This document shows positions 41,944-54,600 of a DNA stretch of 64,000 nt, one piece after another. Position 1 is the first letter of the stretch. Each line of letters starts with the position of its first letter. Below the pieces are notes generated by a model. The model did no database searches, was not told the DNA's origin, and saw nothing but the letters and a program-made list of their open reading frames with translations. Source of the DNA: Erodium maritimum (taxonomy: Eukaryota > Streptophyta > Magnoliopsida > Geraniales > Geraniaceae). Position numbers and translations under genes: made by a program. Location of the stretch: the NCBI GenBank assembly GCA_963921825.1, contig OY997593.1, forward strand, positions 72,472,513 through 72,536,512, written 5' to 3'.

Positions 41944-44582
41944 CAAGGTGTCACGCCCCAAATCCGGTTATCGCCCGGACCCGAGGCATGACGAGTAATA
42001 GAAGACAATCAAAGTGATAAAACAACATTTACTTCCTGAAATTCTCCAATGATGAAAATGATCCGTTAAACCGAGTTCAAAAACGATAACCCTCCAGGGG
42101 TGTAATAATAAACCTCAACAAGTTTTGGTTCAATACATTAAAATAAAGAAATGTGAAGTCTCTATCATGCACCCACCCTGAGAAGCTCCCGAACTTCTAT
42201 TCCTCAATCAAGCCTGTAAACACAACAATGAACTCACAGGGGTGAGCTTACGCTCAGTAGGGAAAACACATAACAATGTAACCCTTAAACTCCAACGAAT
42301 CAACGACAACGCCCACAATATCCACAATTTACCAACACAGTCAACAAGATAGTTCATAATACGACGAGTAGATTCAACAGTAAAGTTAACACAAGACTCT
42401 TAACAGTCACAGGTAGTAGATAAACCGATCAATGCCGTGGCACGTGAAGTCACCACCCTCCGATCCACATCTCATGTGTCCTCTCGGATTTTCCCTCCAA
42501 TCCAGAGGAGACGCATATCATTGAGACTATCGGAAACACCCTTCAGGGCACATATCGTCGGAAGTCTCAGAAACGTCTCAAGGGATTTTAGGTCATCGGG
42601 AACCCAGGGCCATACTCCCATAGGAAGCGCACACGTGGGCAATTTAATGATAAGCAGTTAATAATTGAATAACGCACTCAACAGAAATTCAAAGTAATAC
42701 AAGCTCAATAACCACCAATCCAAATCCACACACGGCTCAACCATCACCAATTCACCACACACATAGTACACGAATCACACAACCATAGCACACCAAATAC
42801 ACAATCCCAACTTACCGTTCACTTACCAGTTTCGAACCACCGGGGCATCGATCACCTGATTGCACCGCTCGGTACAACTAGTCATACTCGATACCCCCAA
42901 CAACCAATCAAGTAAATCAAGTAATCATTCGAATACAATCAACGAGCAAGTACGAGTATGATCAACTTAATCATAAAGCCTTCAAAAGAGCATTCAAGCA
43001 TGCAATTCCACTAGTTTCATTAGACTCTTTAGCTTATCCACTACGCACCCAACAACCAAGCATGTGATCCTAGCACGCAACTAATCCGAGGGCTTTGCCA
43101 AGGCTCCTCTACCAGACAATCATATCCCAAGTATTGAAAGCGAAGTACGCTAGTGATTGGCATCCTAATCGGTCACCACTAGACTCTTCCGGTTATTAGC
43201 AATTTAAAGACGATTAAGCTAGTTATTCGCATCCTATATGCATATCTAGGACCTTTTCCAATTTTATTAACCTCGCATGCATACTAAGCATCAGAAACGA
43301 GAGATTAAGGCTTTCCCTACCTTAAGGTCCTCCTCTTCAACGCTTTGATGAAGTCCGGTGATCACCACCTCGCCCTTCCTTCGGGTCCCGGCGTGATCCT
43401 TGCTCCTCTAGCTCGATCCCCAAAGTCTTGGACACAAAGAAACGCTAGTTAGGCTCCACTTAAACAGCAAGAAAGACTCCCAAAACCCTTCCAAAGTTCA
43501 GCTCAAAACCAAGATGCCAAAATCCTCAAGAACCCTCAAGAAACCCTCACCCTGGTGGGTCACGGATCTGGTCACGGATCCGTGACGCTAACCCTCACGG
43601 TTACCGTCACGGAGCTGTGACGAGTGCCGTCACGGACTCCCTCACGGAGCCGTGACGTCGCCCGTCACGGGATCCGTCACGGATCCGTGGCGCACCAGGG
43701 CAGTTTCGCCCTTCTTCAACCTCCAGCTCCAAAACCCCGAAAAACCCCTCTTAAACCCATAAATTTACCCCTTACAACTCCCAAAACAGTCCAAATCCAT
43801 CAATACTCCTCTACCCATGGTAGGAATCAATACACAAACAAGTTTTCCAATGATTCATCAAATCAAACCCACTTCAAAATCTCCAACAACCATTGATTTC
43901 TCAACAAAAACTTCACCAAGCTCTTCATCAACACCATCTCCCATCATTTCTACCCAAACCCAACATCATCTAGCAACTTTCACCCAAAACCCAAGAAAAT
44001 TGATGAAGAGGAATGAGGATTAGAGAGTTCCATTACCTCTAGGATGTGGAGATGAAGAAGATGCTAGTGTTTTTGAGGGTGGAAGGCTAGAGGAAGACTC
44101 CAAAAGGCTCCTTCTTCTTGATTTTCCTTCAAGCTTCCATGAGAGCTCTTCTTCCTTGCCTCTCCTCTAAATTTCGGCTACAACAATGCAAAATGAATTG
44201 ATTTTGCTTCTCCAATCCAATATAATACCTAGATGTTGTAAATGACCAAAGGCCCTTGAGCTAGAAACCCATGTAGAAGCTTTTGGGAGGGTAAAAGGGA
44301 CAATGACTATCCTTTTTTTTTTCTCCTTCAACCACAAATAGACATGTGTCCACCTAGGTCATTTGAATTTCCAAAATAATTTCCAGCACTTTTAAAATTG
44401 AAGCTTTAGTCGATATAAAGTCTCGTTTTGACCAAAATTGACTTTATCCAATATTATACTCAAACGAAAGGGTTTTCTCCCCTGAAGCCAACCGTGGTGA
44501 TGGCTACTTCGTTTGGTTTCCGGAAAAGTCCCGAGTGACTTCCGGAGTCACCGGTTCGACCGGAAGCGGGTCTTACACAAGG
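41944..44582 (-). mobile_element. Solo LTR (2.63 kb), with 5-bp TSD
   Basis: The LTR occupies 41949-44577. It starts TGTCACGCCCCAAATCCGG and ends GCGGGTCTTACA, flanked by CAAGG at 41944-41948 and 44578-44582. The end closely matches the LTRs at 26077 and 20304, including CCTCCAGGGGTGTAATAATA. The palindrome TGAGC-TTAC-GCTCA is at 42243-42256. A cluster of CACGGATCCGTGAC-type palindromes (43558-43697) is specific to this copy. The internal region has been lost. Confidence 0.93.
43558..43697. repeat. Cluster of TCACGG/CCGTGA palindromes
   Basis: Within about 140 bp, motifs TCACGGA and TCCGTGAC or close variants recur about a dozen times in both orientations, for example TCACGGATCCGTGACG twice. 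This array is absent at the same place in the other LTR copies, which carry GACCC-rich sequence instead. Confidence 0.75.
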
Positions 44583-44970
44583 AGTGATAGATCGCCTGCA
44601 GTCTTTCGATGGGTGGTTGGAGGAAGCCCTCAAGGCTAAGGCTCGTAAGGGACGGTCTGAAAATTTGGTACCTCCTCCGGATGCTCCTCGGACTCATAAT
44701 ACCAGGTCCAAGACTCGAGCCCGAGCCCTCAATTTTAAGACCCCTAGCGATCCGATCTAGTCGTCGGATGGCGAATGGTATGAGGAAGAGTAGGCTATCG
44801 CTCTTTCTCAGTTTTTGTTAGCCTCAGGCAGCTTTTGTTTTCTTTGTAAGGGACGTCTCCCCATTTTCTCCTAGATGGAGAGCTATGTAATCGTTTTATT
44901 TTTGCATTCTCCTCCTTGGAGGGTGTACTATCAATAAAAAATTTGCGCTTATAAAAAAAATATGAGATTC

Positions 44971-45627
44971 TTCATTTAACAATTTTAAATTTTGCATAGC
45001 TTACTGTTTGTGACCAATACATAAAATTAGGTTCCCACATTTAACTTTTTTAGTATTATTTGTCAAACTGCATCAAAATGGTTTATATAGAGGGAATGAA
45101 TTATTTCTTGGTATCGGGGAATCGGTGACACGACATTATACCGTTGTTAGAACGACCGTTGGTCTGACGCTCAACGTCGAATTGTTGTTACCGATGATCA
45201 ACCGGTCTGATGGTCGATAAATAGTGGTTTTGTCCGATCCGATAAATTTCGGCCACCGGTTGGTGCCTTCACCGATAAACAACCAGACTTATGGTGACTG
45301 TCCGCAACAACAAGCAACTTCCAAAAACTGACGTGGTCAGCCTAGTGGGAAATTTACTTGTAATGGTGTAAATAATCTAATCATTCGATTTCGACAACCT
45401 GACAAATCGTTTTATTTCGACAATAGAGCTAGACCAAAACTCGTCGTCCTTGTTACACTATCCCGACCACGATTAAGGTTTTATCATTCATGATTGGTGT
45501 ATAAGGTCTTTGTATAGAAACAATGTTTATAAGAATCAAAACTATTACAAACTCCTCCAAAACATACATGTCCTAAAAGCAATGTATGTACAACACATAT
45601 AACCTAAATTTGGTTGTTCTCAACACC
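44971..45627. other. AAA gene 3' flank
   Basis: No reading frame of interest. The first ~150-200 bp below 45628 are probably the 3' UTR of the AAA gene. The stretch at 45110-45360 is richer in GC and has repeated CCGATxxx/ACCGGT phrases, but no feature I can name. Confidence 0.4.
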
Positions 45628-48600
45628 CTACAGGAAGTAAGTTAATTGTTGTTTCTTCCTCGACCCTCCTTCCCCGTATAACTCGTTCCATTCCTTCAGC
45701 TCGCTCATCACCGATCCCTCGCTAGCAAAACTTGCAGCTACCTGCATAGCACAACGTTCACATAAAAATCACATACTCCGAACTAGTAATTGTATCACTC
45801 GTTACAAAAAAACGTCATTTGCATTAGATCGGATTAACATTTATAAGTGACATTGTCCTCTTATTTTTATTCAATATAGGAATAATAATCTCAACCCTCT
45901 CCTCTTCGTATCGTTTATGCGTGGGTCTTTTTTTTCAAAAACTCGAAAATTTTAATTTAGAAAAGAAATCTGATCCAAGAAAGATCGAACTGATAGACAA
46001 CCAGTGCAAGGGAGCTCTCAAAAGGAGTTGCGAGAACAAAATCTGAAACAATAAATAAAAAAGGATGACAAATAAAAAGATAAATCCTCATCAGTGACCC
46101 ACTCTTTATCTTTCGAAGTCAGGAAAATATGAGGATCAAAACCAACGAGTTCACGACAAGTACCTGATTTTTAGCCTGCCTCATGTCTTCCATGTTCAAG
46201 TTCCTCAGAGTGATGGCCGGTTCTTCCTTTTCTTCCTCGTCCACATCTAAAGTACCTTCTTGAAGGGTCTTGCCTCCTTCAGCTTTCTTCTTCCTTGCCT
46301 GTTAAGAACCATTTTCGTTATAAAAACCCGATAAAACAAACATCGATATACAAACGAACATAGAAAAATAAATGATTGAAAAATAGTTACCTTTTCCTTC
46401 AATTGCTCTTCTTGTAGGAGCTCCCTAACGGGCCTATACGCTGCCGTGACACACAAGTTCTGTTTCAAATAATCAACACTTGTTAGCTCATAAAAATAAT
46501 CACTGGTTGATGTTACTAATTAAGAACACAAACCTTAAGATCGCTTCCACTATACCCTTCGGTAATCGTTGCAAGCTCTTGAAAGTCCAAATCATCGGTC
46601 TTCTCCTTAGTAAGAAGAGTCTTCAGGATCATCTCCCGACTCTCGACCGACGGTAGACCAACCATGATCCTGCTCGAAATAGTCAAAATAATTGTTAGAA
46701 CATAAAACTATAATCGAGCCTTCAACTACTGGTCCTGATTTTGGTACCTTACAGACACGAGTTCAAATCAGGACATACCTGCGCTCGAATCTTCTAATGA
46801 TCGCTTCATCGAGGTCAAAGGGTCGATTCGTGGCAGCGAGGACGAGAATCCTCTCGCCGGATTTGGTCAACAATCCGTCCCAATGAGTCATGAACTCGTT
46901 CTTGATCTTCCTCATAGCTTCGTGCTCTCCAACCCTAGTTCTCTGCCCGAGCATGCTATCGACCTCGTCGACGAAAATGATCGTGGGAGAGACTTTGGCC
47001 GCGAGCGTGAACAGTGCACGCACGTTCTTCTCGTCTTCGCCGAACCATTTCGAGGTGATGATGGACATGGAGACGTTGATGAAGCTCGCTCCGGCCTCGT
47101 TCGCTATGGCCTTGGCCATCATTGTCTTGCCGGTGCCGGGAGGGCCGAAGAGGAGTATGCCTCGGCAGGGCTTCAGGAGCCCGCCGTTGAAGAGGTCCGG
47201 CCGCCGGAGAGGGAGCATGACGAGCTCTTGGAGGGATTCTTTGATCTCGTCTAGGGCACCGATGTTGGAGAATGTCACGCCTATTTCGTTTGCCGGGATC
47301 ACTTCCTGCCTTACTCGCTTCTCGAACTCGTTGTCGGGTGGAGCTTCCTGTGGAATTTTTGAACGTTAGACGTGTAAAACATGTCACTTATATCGGATCA
47401 GGCTTATATTGTCAAGGGTTAACGTCCTTCCTCACATGCATGACTGGACTTTTATACGTGGGATCAGACATGGTATGTAGACATGGACATCTATCACGTA
47501 GACCAATCCAGATTAACTTTATATCCAATCAGACTTACACAACTTAGATATGAAAATTTACTAAAATAGAGTTCATGAAAGTTTAGAGTATGGAGGTAAC
47601 ACAAAATAGATTTAAAACACTTTAAATAAATCAGTGAAAGTTTACTTTACACCTATTGGACTTACCTTTGGTAGAGTTTGGCTCTCTCCATCTTTCTTTG
47701 TCGTCGGAACAGATTTCCCGACCGTTGTAGTCTCAATCCTGGCGTTCATAGCGTCGTCACCTTCTTTTCCCTAAAGATTCAATAGAATAATTATACAAAA
47801 CTATAAAATGATGCAAGATAGCTACATCTAAGATTACACATTTTCACTTGATTTGTAGCTACCTTAGGTTTCACCATTATCTTTCATATAACTCTTTTTT
47901 GTTAGATAATGACGAGAATTTTATGACTCTAGTACAAAGTAAGGAACATCAAGAACTAACTATTAGAAAAATATACCGCTCAAAAACTAAGTATAGACTT
48001 GTTAGTAGATTTAAGGTAATTACGCAAACTAACATTTTTTGTTATAATTGACATAATATGTTTGGAAAAACTCTAAGAACTAACTGTAGACTTGTTAATT
48101 TTTTGAGTTTTTCCTAATATACTTTCGATGTGGATTGTACACTTCCACACCCTCTCACGTGTAGGACTGGACATCTGCATATGGACCGGAGACTACATGG
48201 GGGAGGTGACAAACGGGGCTTAGGCTGAACCAGCTCTAATACCATGTTAAAGCCCAATCCAACCCAAAAACTCGAACTGATAGATGGAGACATCAAGATG
48301 TATATCAAGAGGTCAATTTATTCACATACTTTCGATGTGGGATACACACTTCAACATTTTTGCTTGTAATAGTCTGTTTCGAGATTAGAGCAAAGACATT
48401 CTAGTCAGTTTATGACGAAATAGAACTATGTGAATAGGTGAAAAACGTGACGAGCTAATTACACAAAATATATAAATAAATAAATCAAACCTTAAAAGCG
48501 TCAGAATTTGCCTCTAGTTTCAAAGACCTCGATCGACTACTCTCGAATATACTCAATCCATGAGCCAAGCTATTCATGATCAAAAGACAAATCAATCAAA

Positions 48601-51600
48601 GAACCATTAAGAACTACCCAAATTCACCAGAAAAAAAAAAAGAGTGCGTAATTCTCTTCAATCTTTGTTTATCAAATACATAAAGGGGTAATACCGTCAT
48701 ATTTCATTTATCATTAAAAGTACTCAGATGTAACGAATGAAAAAGGTGACAATGTGTTCCTGATAAAACCGTCATGTTCAAAATGAATGTGTAAATAACG
48801 TTTAACCATACCTTTTGGACGATATAACGAGCTTCCCGTTCCGATACTCGGGATCCTTTATCTTCATCAAATGATAAGAAACCGCCGACGACACAATCTC
48901 CTCGATGTGATTACTAATAACCATCGTGTCCACGTGACAAATCGAACAAAGATCATCGCAATCGATATCATTGCTCGCGAGTACCTCAGCAATGTGGTTC
49001 TTGTTGTCCATGAATTGAAGCATCTCCACGTCCTCCTCCAGCTGAGCTTTCCAGGTGAGGAGTCGAGCCTCGTCCTCCGGCGGCTTGATCTCAACGTTGT
49101 ACGGGAACAAAAGACTTAGGTTGTTGTCGTGGTCGTGATCGGATTTCGAGTTTGTGGAGCCGAGGATTAGGATTCGGCCGGAGAGTTTTAGTAACATCTT
49201 GTGAAAGAGGTTGTGTAGGGTTTGGGAGTGGAGGAGGAGCTTGTCGATGTCCCGAAGATATAATATTATGGGACTTGTTTCGGATACGGAGACCAATACC
49301 TTCAAGACAACATAGAATGGGATCATTACATTTCACTTTCCTGTATTTTGTGCGATTTTCGATTCACTACCCAGTACTTTATACGATTTTCTATCCTCCG
49401 CCAATACTTTTTTTATCAATTTACCACAGTAAGTTTTGTTTTTAGGGATAATTTCAGCTCGCTATCTTAAAACATTTTTATGTTCAAATCATTACCTTAA
49501 TCTATAATTTTTCCCTCGTTACCCTAATGTTTCGAAATTTTCAAATTACTCTTTTCCGTTCAATTTTCAAAATCACTACCCTCCATTTAAAATTGGATGG
49601 AAAAGAGAGTTGAAAATTTGGGGAAAAAATTAAATCTGTTTGAAATCGGAATATTTAAGGGTAACGAGTTGAAGTTATCCCTTGTTTCTATATTTATTTA
49701 CCCTAATGCGAAGTTTAGTATCGAAGCTACCCTTTTTCATGTTTGTTATATGACAAAGTTGGAAAGGTCAAAAATTAAGGAAAACGCTATTTACAACCCC
49801 TCGGCGATTTTTTACTATTAAGAACTCCTTCTAAATGCTAGGGGTTATAAGCAATACATTGTCACATTTTTATTATAGCCAAAAAAACTCGTATTTACAA
49901 AGAATAGGTGATGGTTTTATCGGGAACATGATGTCACCTTGCTTATTTATTAGTGGGTTTTAGGAACAAAATGAACCAAAATTCAAGTGTTTTTCTATGA
50001 TAGTGAAAGGTGATAATGTATTACTGATAACATATCTTCTCTACGCTTTGTATTTGAGAAACAAAGGTCACTAAAAACATGTTCATAAAATCATCCAAAA
50101 AATTGTAAAAGACAAAATCCATTGTCTTCTAAGAAGGGCATTTCATTATAGGGTTTTTAAGGCTACCCGTGTTGGGTTGGCGAGATTCCTATCATGGAAT
50201 GCTCTTTTTTCGTTTTTGGTTTACTTCACGGCTGTAAAATCTAAGTTTTAGACCTGTTTATGTTCTATGATAGGGCATGTTTGAGCTTGGTTCCTCTAGC
50301 ACCCTTTATATTGGGGATGTGTTTGTTTGTAAGCTCGTTTGAGGGATTCTTCCCTTCGCCTCATCCTTTATTTCAAAAGTGGGGTATTTTTTTAACAAAT
50401 TGTTGAAAAAAAACTACGGGATAACTTTTTCAAACATACGTGAATTGTTCAGAATACCCTTGACGATTTTTCAAAAACTACTCAAATAAATTTTAAGTTT
50501 CAACAATATATTTGATGTAGCAATACCTTGTAAAGGGATCGTAGAAACTCTCTCTCACTGAAACACCAAGTATTTCTCCGTTTCGGTTGAGCTATAACTA
50601 AAAAAAAAATAAAGAACAAATTAATGAAATATAGAATTATTTCACCAGATTAACTATAGTCATAGAAATATAAATGTTTTTAGCATAGATATTCCAAAGC
50701 AAAACCTGAATTTGTTGACGAACATTGAGAACTGACACTACTCATATCGGACATAGTAGATGTGTTTCTTCGAAGGTTTGGAGTATCGTTAGTACCTCTA
50801 AATTCTTCCCAAGTAGGAAGGATTGAGAATGAACCGAACATATTCGACATTCGCTCCATTGTCACTGTTGATATCGATTTCTTGATAGATTGATAAAAAA
50901 AAAAGCGAGTAAATCAGAAGAAGAAAAAAAAAAGGGTTATTTTCATCTCACTACTCTAACTATGTAGGTTTTTTCATCTCACTACCCTAGAATGCATTTT
51001 TTTTATCACTTTCATACTCACCGTCAATTTGTCATCCATTTTTGGAGGAAAACACTTAAAAAGTCCATAATACCCCCTCACTAACAATCAAATTTTCAAA
51101 AGTATGCTATTGGTTTTCAAAATTTCTTTAAAAAAATCAGTTTTTAATGTCACAAAAATGCATTATAGGTAGTGAGGTGTCACAAAAAATGCATTTTAGG
51201 GTAGTGAGGTGCCACAAAAAATAGTTAGGGTATGAAAGTGAAATAAAAGGCATTCTAGGGTAGTGAGGTGCCATAAAAAATAGTTAGGGTAGTGAGATGA
51301 AAAAACCCACATAATTAAGGTAGTGAGATTAAAATATCGTAAAAAAGAATCGAATCGAGTTATAAATAAGTTTATGATAGTGCAAGAGATAGCTTACCAG
51401 TTCTTTTCTAACACATCCATATTTGCGCTGCATCTGTAAGATCATAACTTGGAAAAAAAAACATCAGTATCATTTCAACGACAACGAGAAGTAACCAAAA
51501 ATCAAGGGATAATTATAAAAAGGGTAATTTTCACCTCAATACCCTAACTATTAATTTTTTTCACTTTAATACCCTAACTATTTTTAGTGGCACCTCAGTA

Positions 51601-54600
51601 CCCTAGAATGCATTTTTTTTCACTTTGATACCCGCCGTTAATTTGTCATCTATTTTTGGATGAAAACACTTAAAAAGTCCATAATACCACTCACTAACAA
51701 TCAAAATTTTAAAAGCATGCTATTGGTTTTCAAAATTTCTTTATAAAATCAGTTTTTAATGTCACAAAAATGCATTCTAGGGTAGTGAGGTGCCACAAAA
51801 AATGCATTCTAGGGTAGTGAGGTGCCACAAAAATGCATCCTATGGTAGTGATTTGCCACAAAAAATAGTTAGGGTATTAAGGTGGGAAAAAAGACATTCT
51901 AGGGTATTGAGGTGCCACTAAAAATAGTTAGGGTATTGAGGTGAAAAAAATTAATAGTTAAGGTATTGAGGTGAAAATTACCCTTATAAAAAACACCTTG
52001 ATGTATTCAAATTTTGCAAGTGGTCACTCAATTTTTTTTAAAAAAATTACATAAAGTGTTCCGAACTGGTCTTTTTGTTGCAGGCTTGTGTAAATTTATT
52101 TCAAAGTGACGATTATACTCTTCAACAAAATTATGCAAAAAAATCCACAATTTTCATATTTCTTAATTGTCTTTCTCTTGTTCAAAGAGGAATAAGATGA
52201 AAATTCTTGATTTGTTTTTTATTTTATTTTTTATTCTATTTTTAAAATTGTTCTTTGTAATTTTTTTTACAAATAGGAAAGGTCAAGCTATTTTTTGCAA
52301 TTATAAAAAATGGCTACAATTTTACACTTCAAAGGTAAAATCGTTATTTTTATATAAATTTACACAAGATGCAAGGACAAGTTCAAGCAATTTTTTTAAT
52401 CATCAAAAAAGGGCTATACTTTTTAACTGCAAGGATAAAATCGTCATTTTAAAACAAATCTACCCATTTTTTTGTCGTCAGCAAAGAAGGGGACTAAAAG
52501 CTTACAAAAAGTAAATACCTTAAGATACTATTTTACAGTTATCCCAGAAACCAAAGCAAGACGGACTAACCTTGAAAGAAAAATCGGTAATATCCAACAA
52601 AAGCAGCTTCGATTCGAAGCAATGTGCTAAAGCTTTAGCAAGCATTTGCTGATAAAACTCTTTGGAGAAGAATATAAAAATGTAACTGAGTTAGGTTGAT
52701 AAGTAAATAAATAAATAAATAAAAATCAAAACAATATAATACATTTCAATTGAGTATTTGAAATAGCATACCGCTAGGGCCAGTGAGCAATATTGTCCTG
52801 CTTGCAGGTGTGAGGTTTCTGGTGTGCTTTGAGAAGTCCGACTTCTTCAGATGAACAAATGCAGCACTTGACAATAATGTCCTGGTTTGCTCACTGTATT
52901 GACATCAAAAATGTTTAGATCTTTAGGGTATATTAATGTAGGGGGATAGTCATGAAAAATGTATCCTACCCACCAAAATATTAATAAGTCAAAAACTGAT
53001 CAGTTATGATTTTTATTCCTACGTACATATTTGGTGGAGGGTCAAATCTCATATATTTATTTTCGTTTTATTTATTTAGGGACAAAAATATGTGAACTCA
53101 ATTTATAAAGGTATGCACGTGAATGCACAGCCGCACTTTGTTAGGGTTTCAGAAACCTCTAGCTCAGACGGTGGATTCTCCCCAGGGCGATGTTGTTACT
53201 CTCGGCCTCAGTCCGATATTGTTTCTCCGTCCATATGACGTCCATCTCCTTCATACTCTCTTATTTGTCTGCTGCCCACGAGAGTCACCACTACCCAATC
53301 CCCGATTTCTCCAATCTCACCCTCAACTCCCATCACCAGGATCACGCCATCGCCGACATCACTTGTTCCTTTCCCAACTGTTTTTGGGGGGTTCTCGTCT
53401 GCTACTGCCTCTTCCCCGATTGATCTCGGAGGTAATTTTCATAAGCCTCTGTCGCCGTCTCTACAGCCATATCCACCGCGGCCTTTGAAGCTGCCTCTGA
53501 AGTCGCTGCCACCGTCACTGAAGCTTCCGCTAGCACGTCCCTCTCCCTGGCCTCCACCACCGCACCCCCCTCGACCCCACTCTCGATTCTGGATATGGCT
53601 AATCGAGTGGGTCTTTTTTATTTTATCTGATTTCATTTTTGCAGAGTCAAAAACTAGTACGCGGAGATTCAGAGACTTGTGCTCCAGGGACTGGCCTTGG
53701 GAGGGGTCCCTGAACAGAGTTCTGCCTCCTCTTGAAATCAATGCTCGCATGTTCGATTTAATACAGCGAATAGAGCATGAAGGTTACACCTTGAACAACA
53801 ATCATTGGTTTTGTCATAGTTTAGTTTTATTTTCAGTTAGCATGTATGGAACTTCCAAGACCGGTTGTACCAAATTATTTGTCTCAGAGGTTTTTTGTAA
53901 AGAGACTTACTGAGGATCTATATAGTATAATGACTCTTTTCTATTTCGTGGTCAAGGACTTCCTCCAGATGCACTCATTTGTAGTTGAAATTTAAGTTAA
54001 TGAAATTGCACCTTTCATCCTCAAAAAAACCTATGATTTTTGACTAAAAGATACATAATTTCATTAATACTAAAAGAGTCTATACAAGTAAAGAGTCCTC
54101 GTAGAGCTCCGTATACATAACTCTGTAACAAAGCAATCACCATAAACGGTTTTGAACTCGCCATAAAAGCATAAAGGAAGGGAGGGGGTTGGAAAACGAA
54201 ATTGGGAAATCTGCTCAAGGTAGTGCCTAAAGGTTGCATAACGGGGGTGGAGTGACCAAACTTGAACTCATCATTAGTTGTAGAAGGTATAACTTCTGTC
54301 AGGGACCTCTCATGAGACCAGTCCCTAAAGCCCGAGGTCCTAACATCCATCTTGGTGGGGCTACTTATTAGCCCTCACTTGATAATCACAGGGTTTGCCA
54401 ACAGAACCCCTCTTCACGTCTCCAACCAAAAAGGAACCTGAAACTTTTGTTTCCTTAACACTAGAGAGATGGCCGGCCATCAAATTCTTTCAGCCCGGGT
54501 CGATCCTATCGATTGGGACGCACACCCGATGTCCTGGACCGTTGGGTACAATGTTCCGGGATACTATTAGGTCGTTGCCTCGAGGTGAGGTGCCTATAGG

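Larger units (their letters stand above)
41669..44970 (+). mobile_element. Poly(A) retroelement relic split by a solo LTR
   Basis: ATGAGATTC occurs at 41669-41677 and again at 44962-44970, just after an A8 tract (44953-44960), as expected for a target-primed, poly(A)-ended insertion. Removing the nested LTR (41949-44577) leaves about 0.65 kb. The left part encodes RVSRAPAHLSDYVLW and the right part THNTRSKTRARALNF with several stops. I cannot place the protein; it may derive from a retroelement gag/pol or from a processed transcript. Confidence 0.55.

Noticed and set aside
46718..46775. ATAATCGAGCCTTCAACTAC...ACGAGTTCAAATCAGG in an AAA intron as another TRIM or SINE copy.
   Set aside because: It resembles the 32000-region repeat, but the match is too short to call and it has no second end.
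46883..47387. Plus-strand frames of 123 and 159 codons over the AAA module.
   Set aside because: They are shadows of exon 10, which carries Walker A and B on the minus strand.
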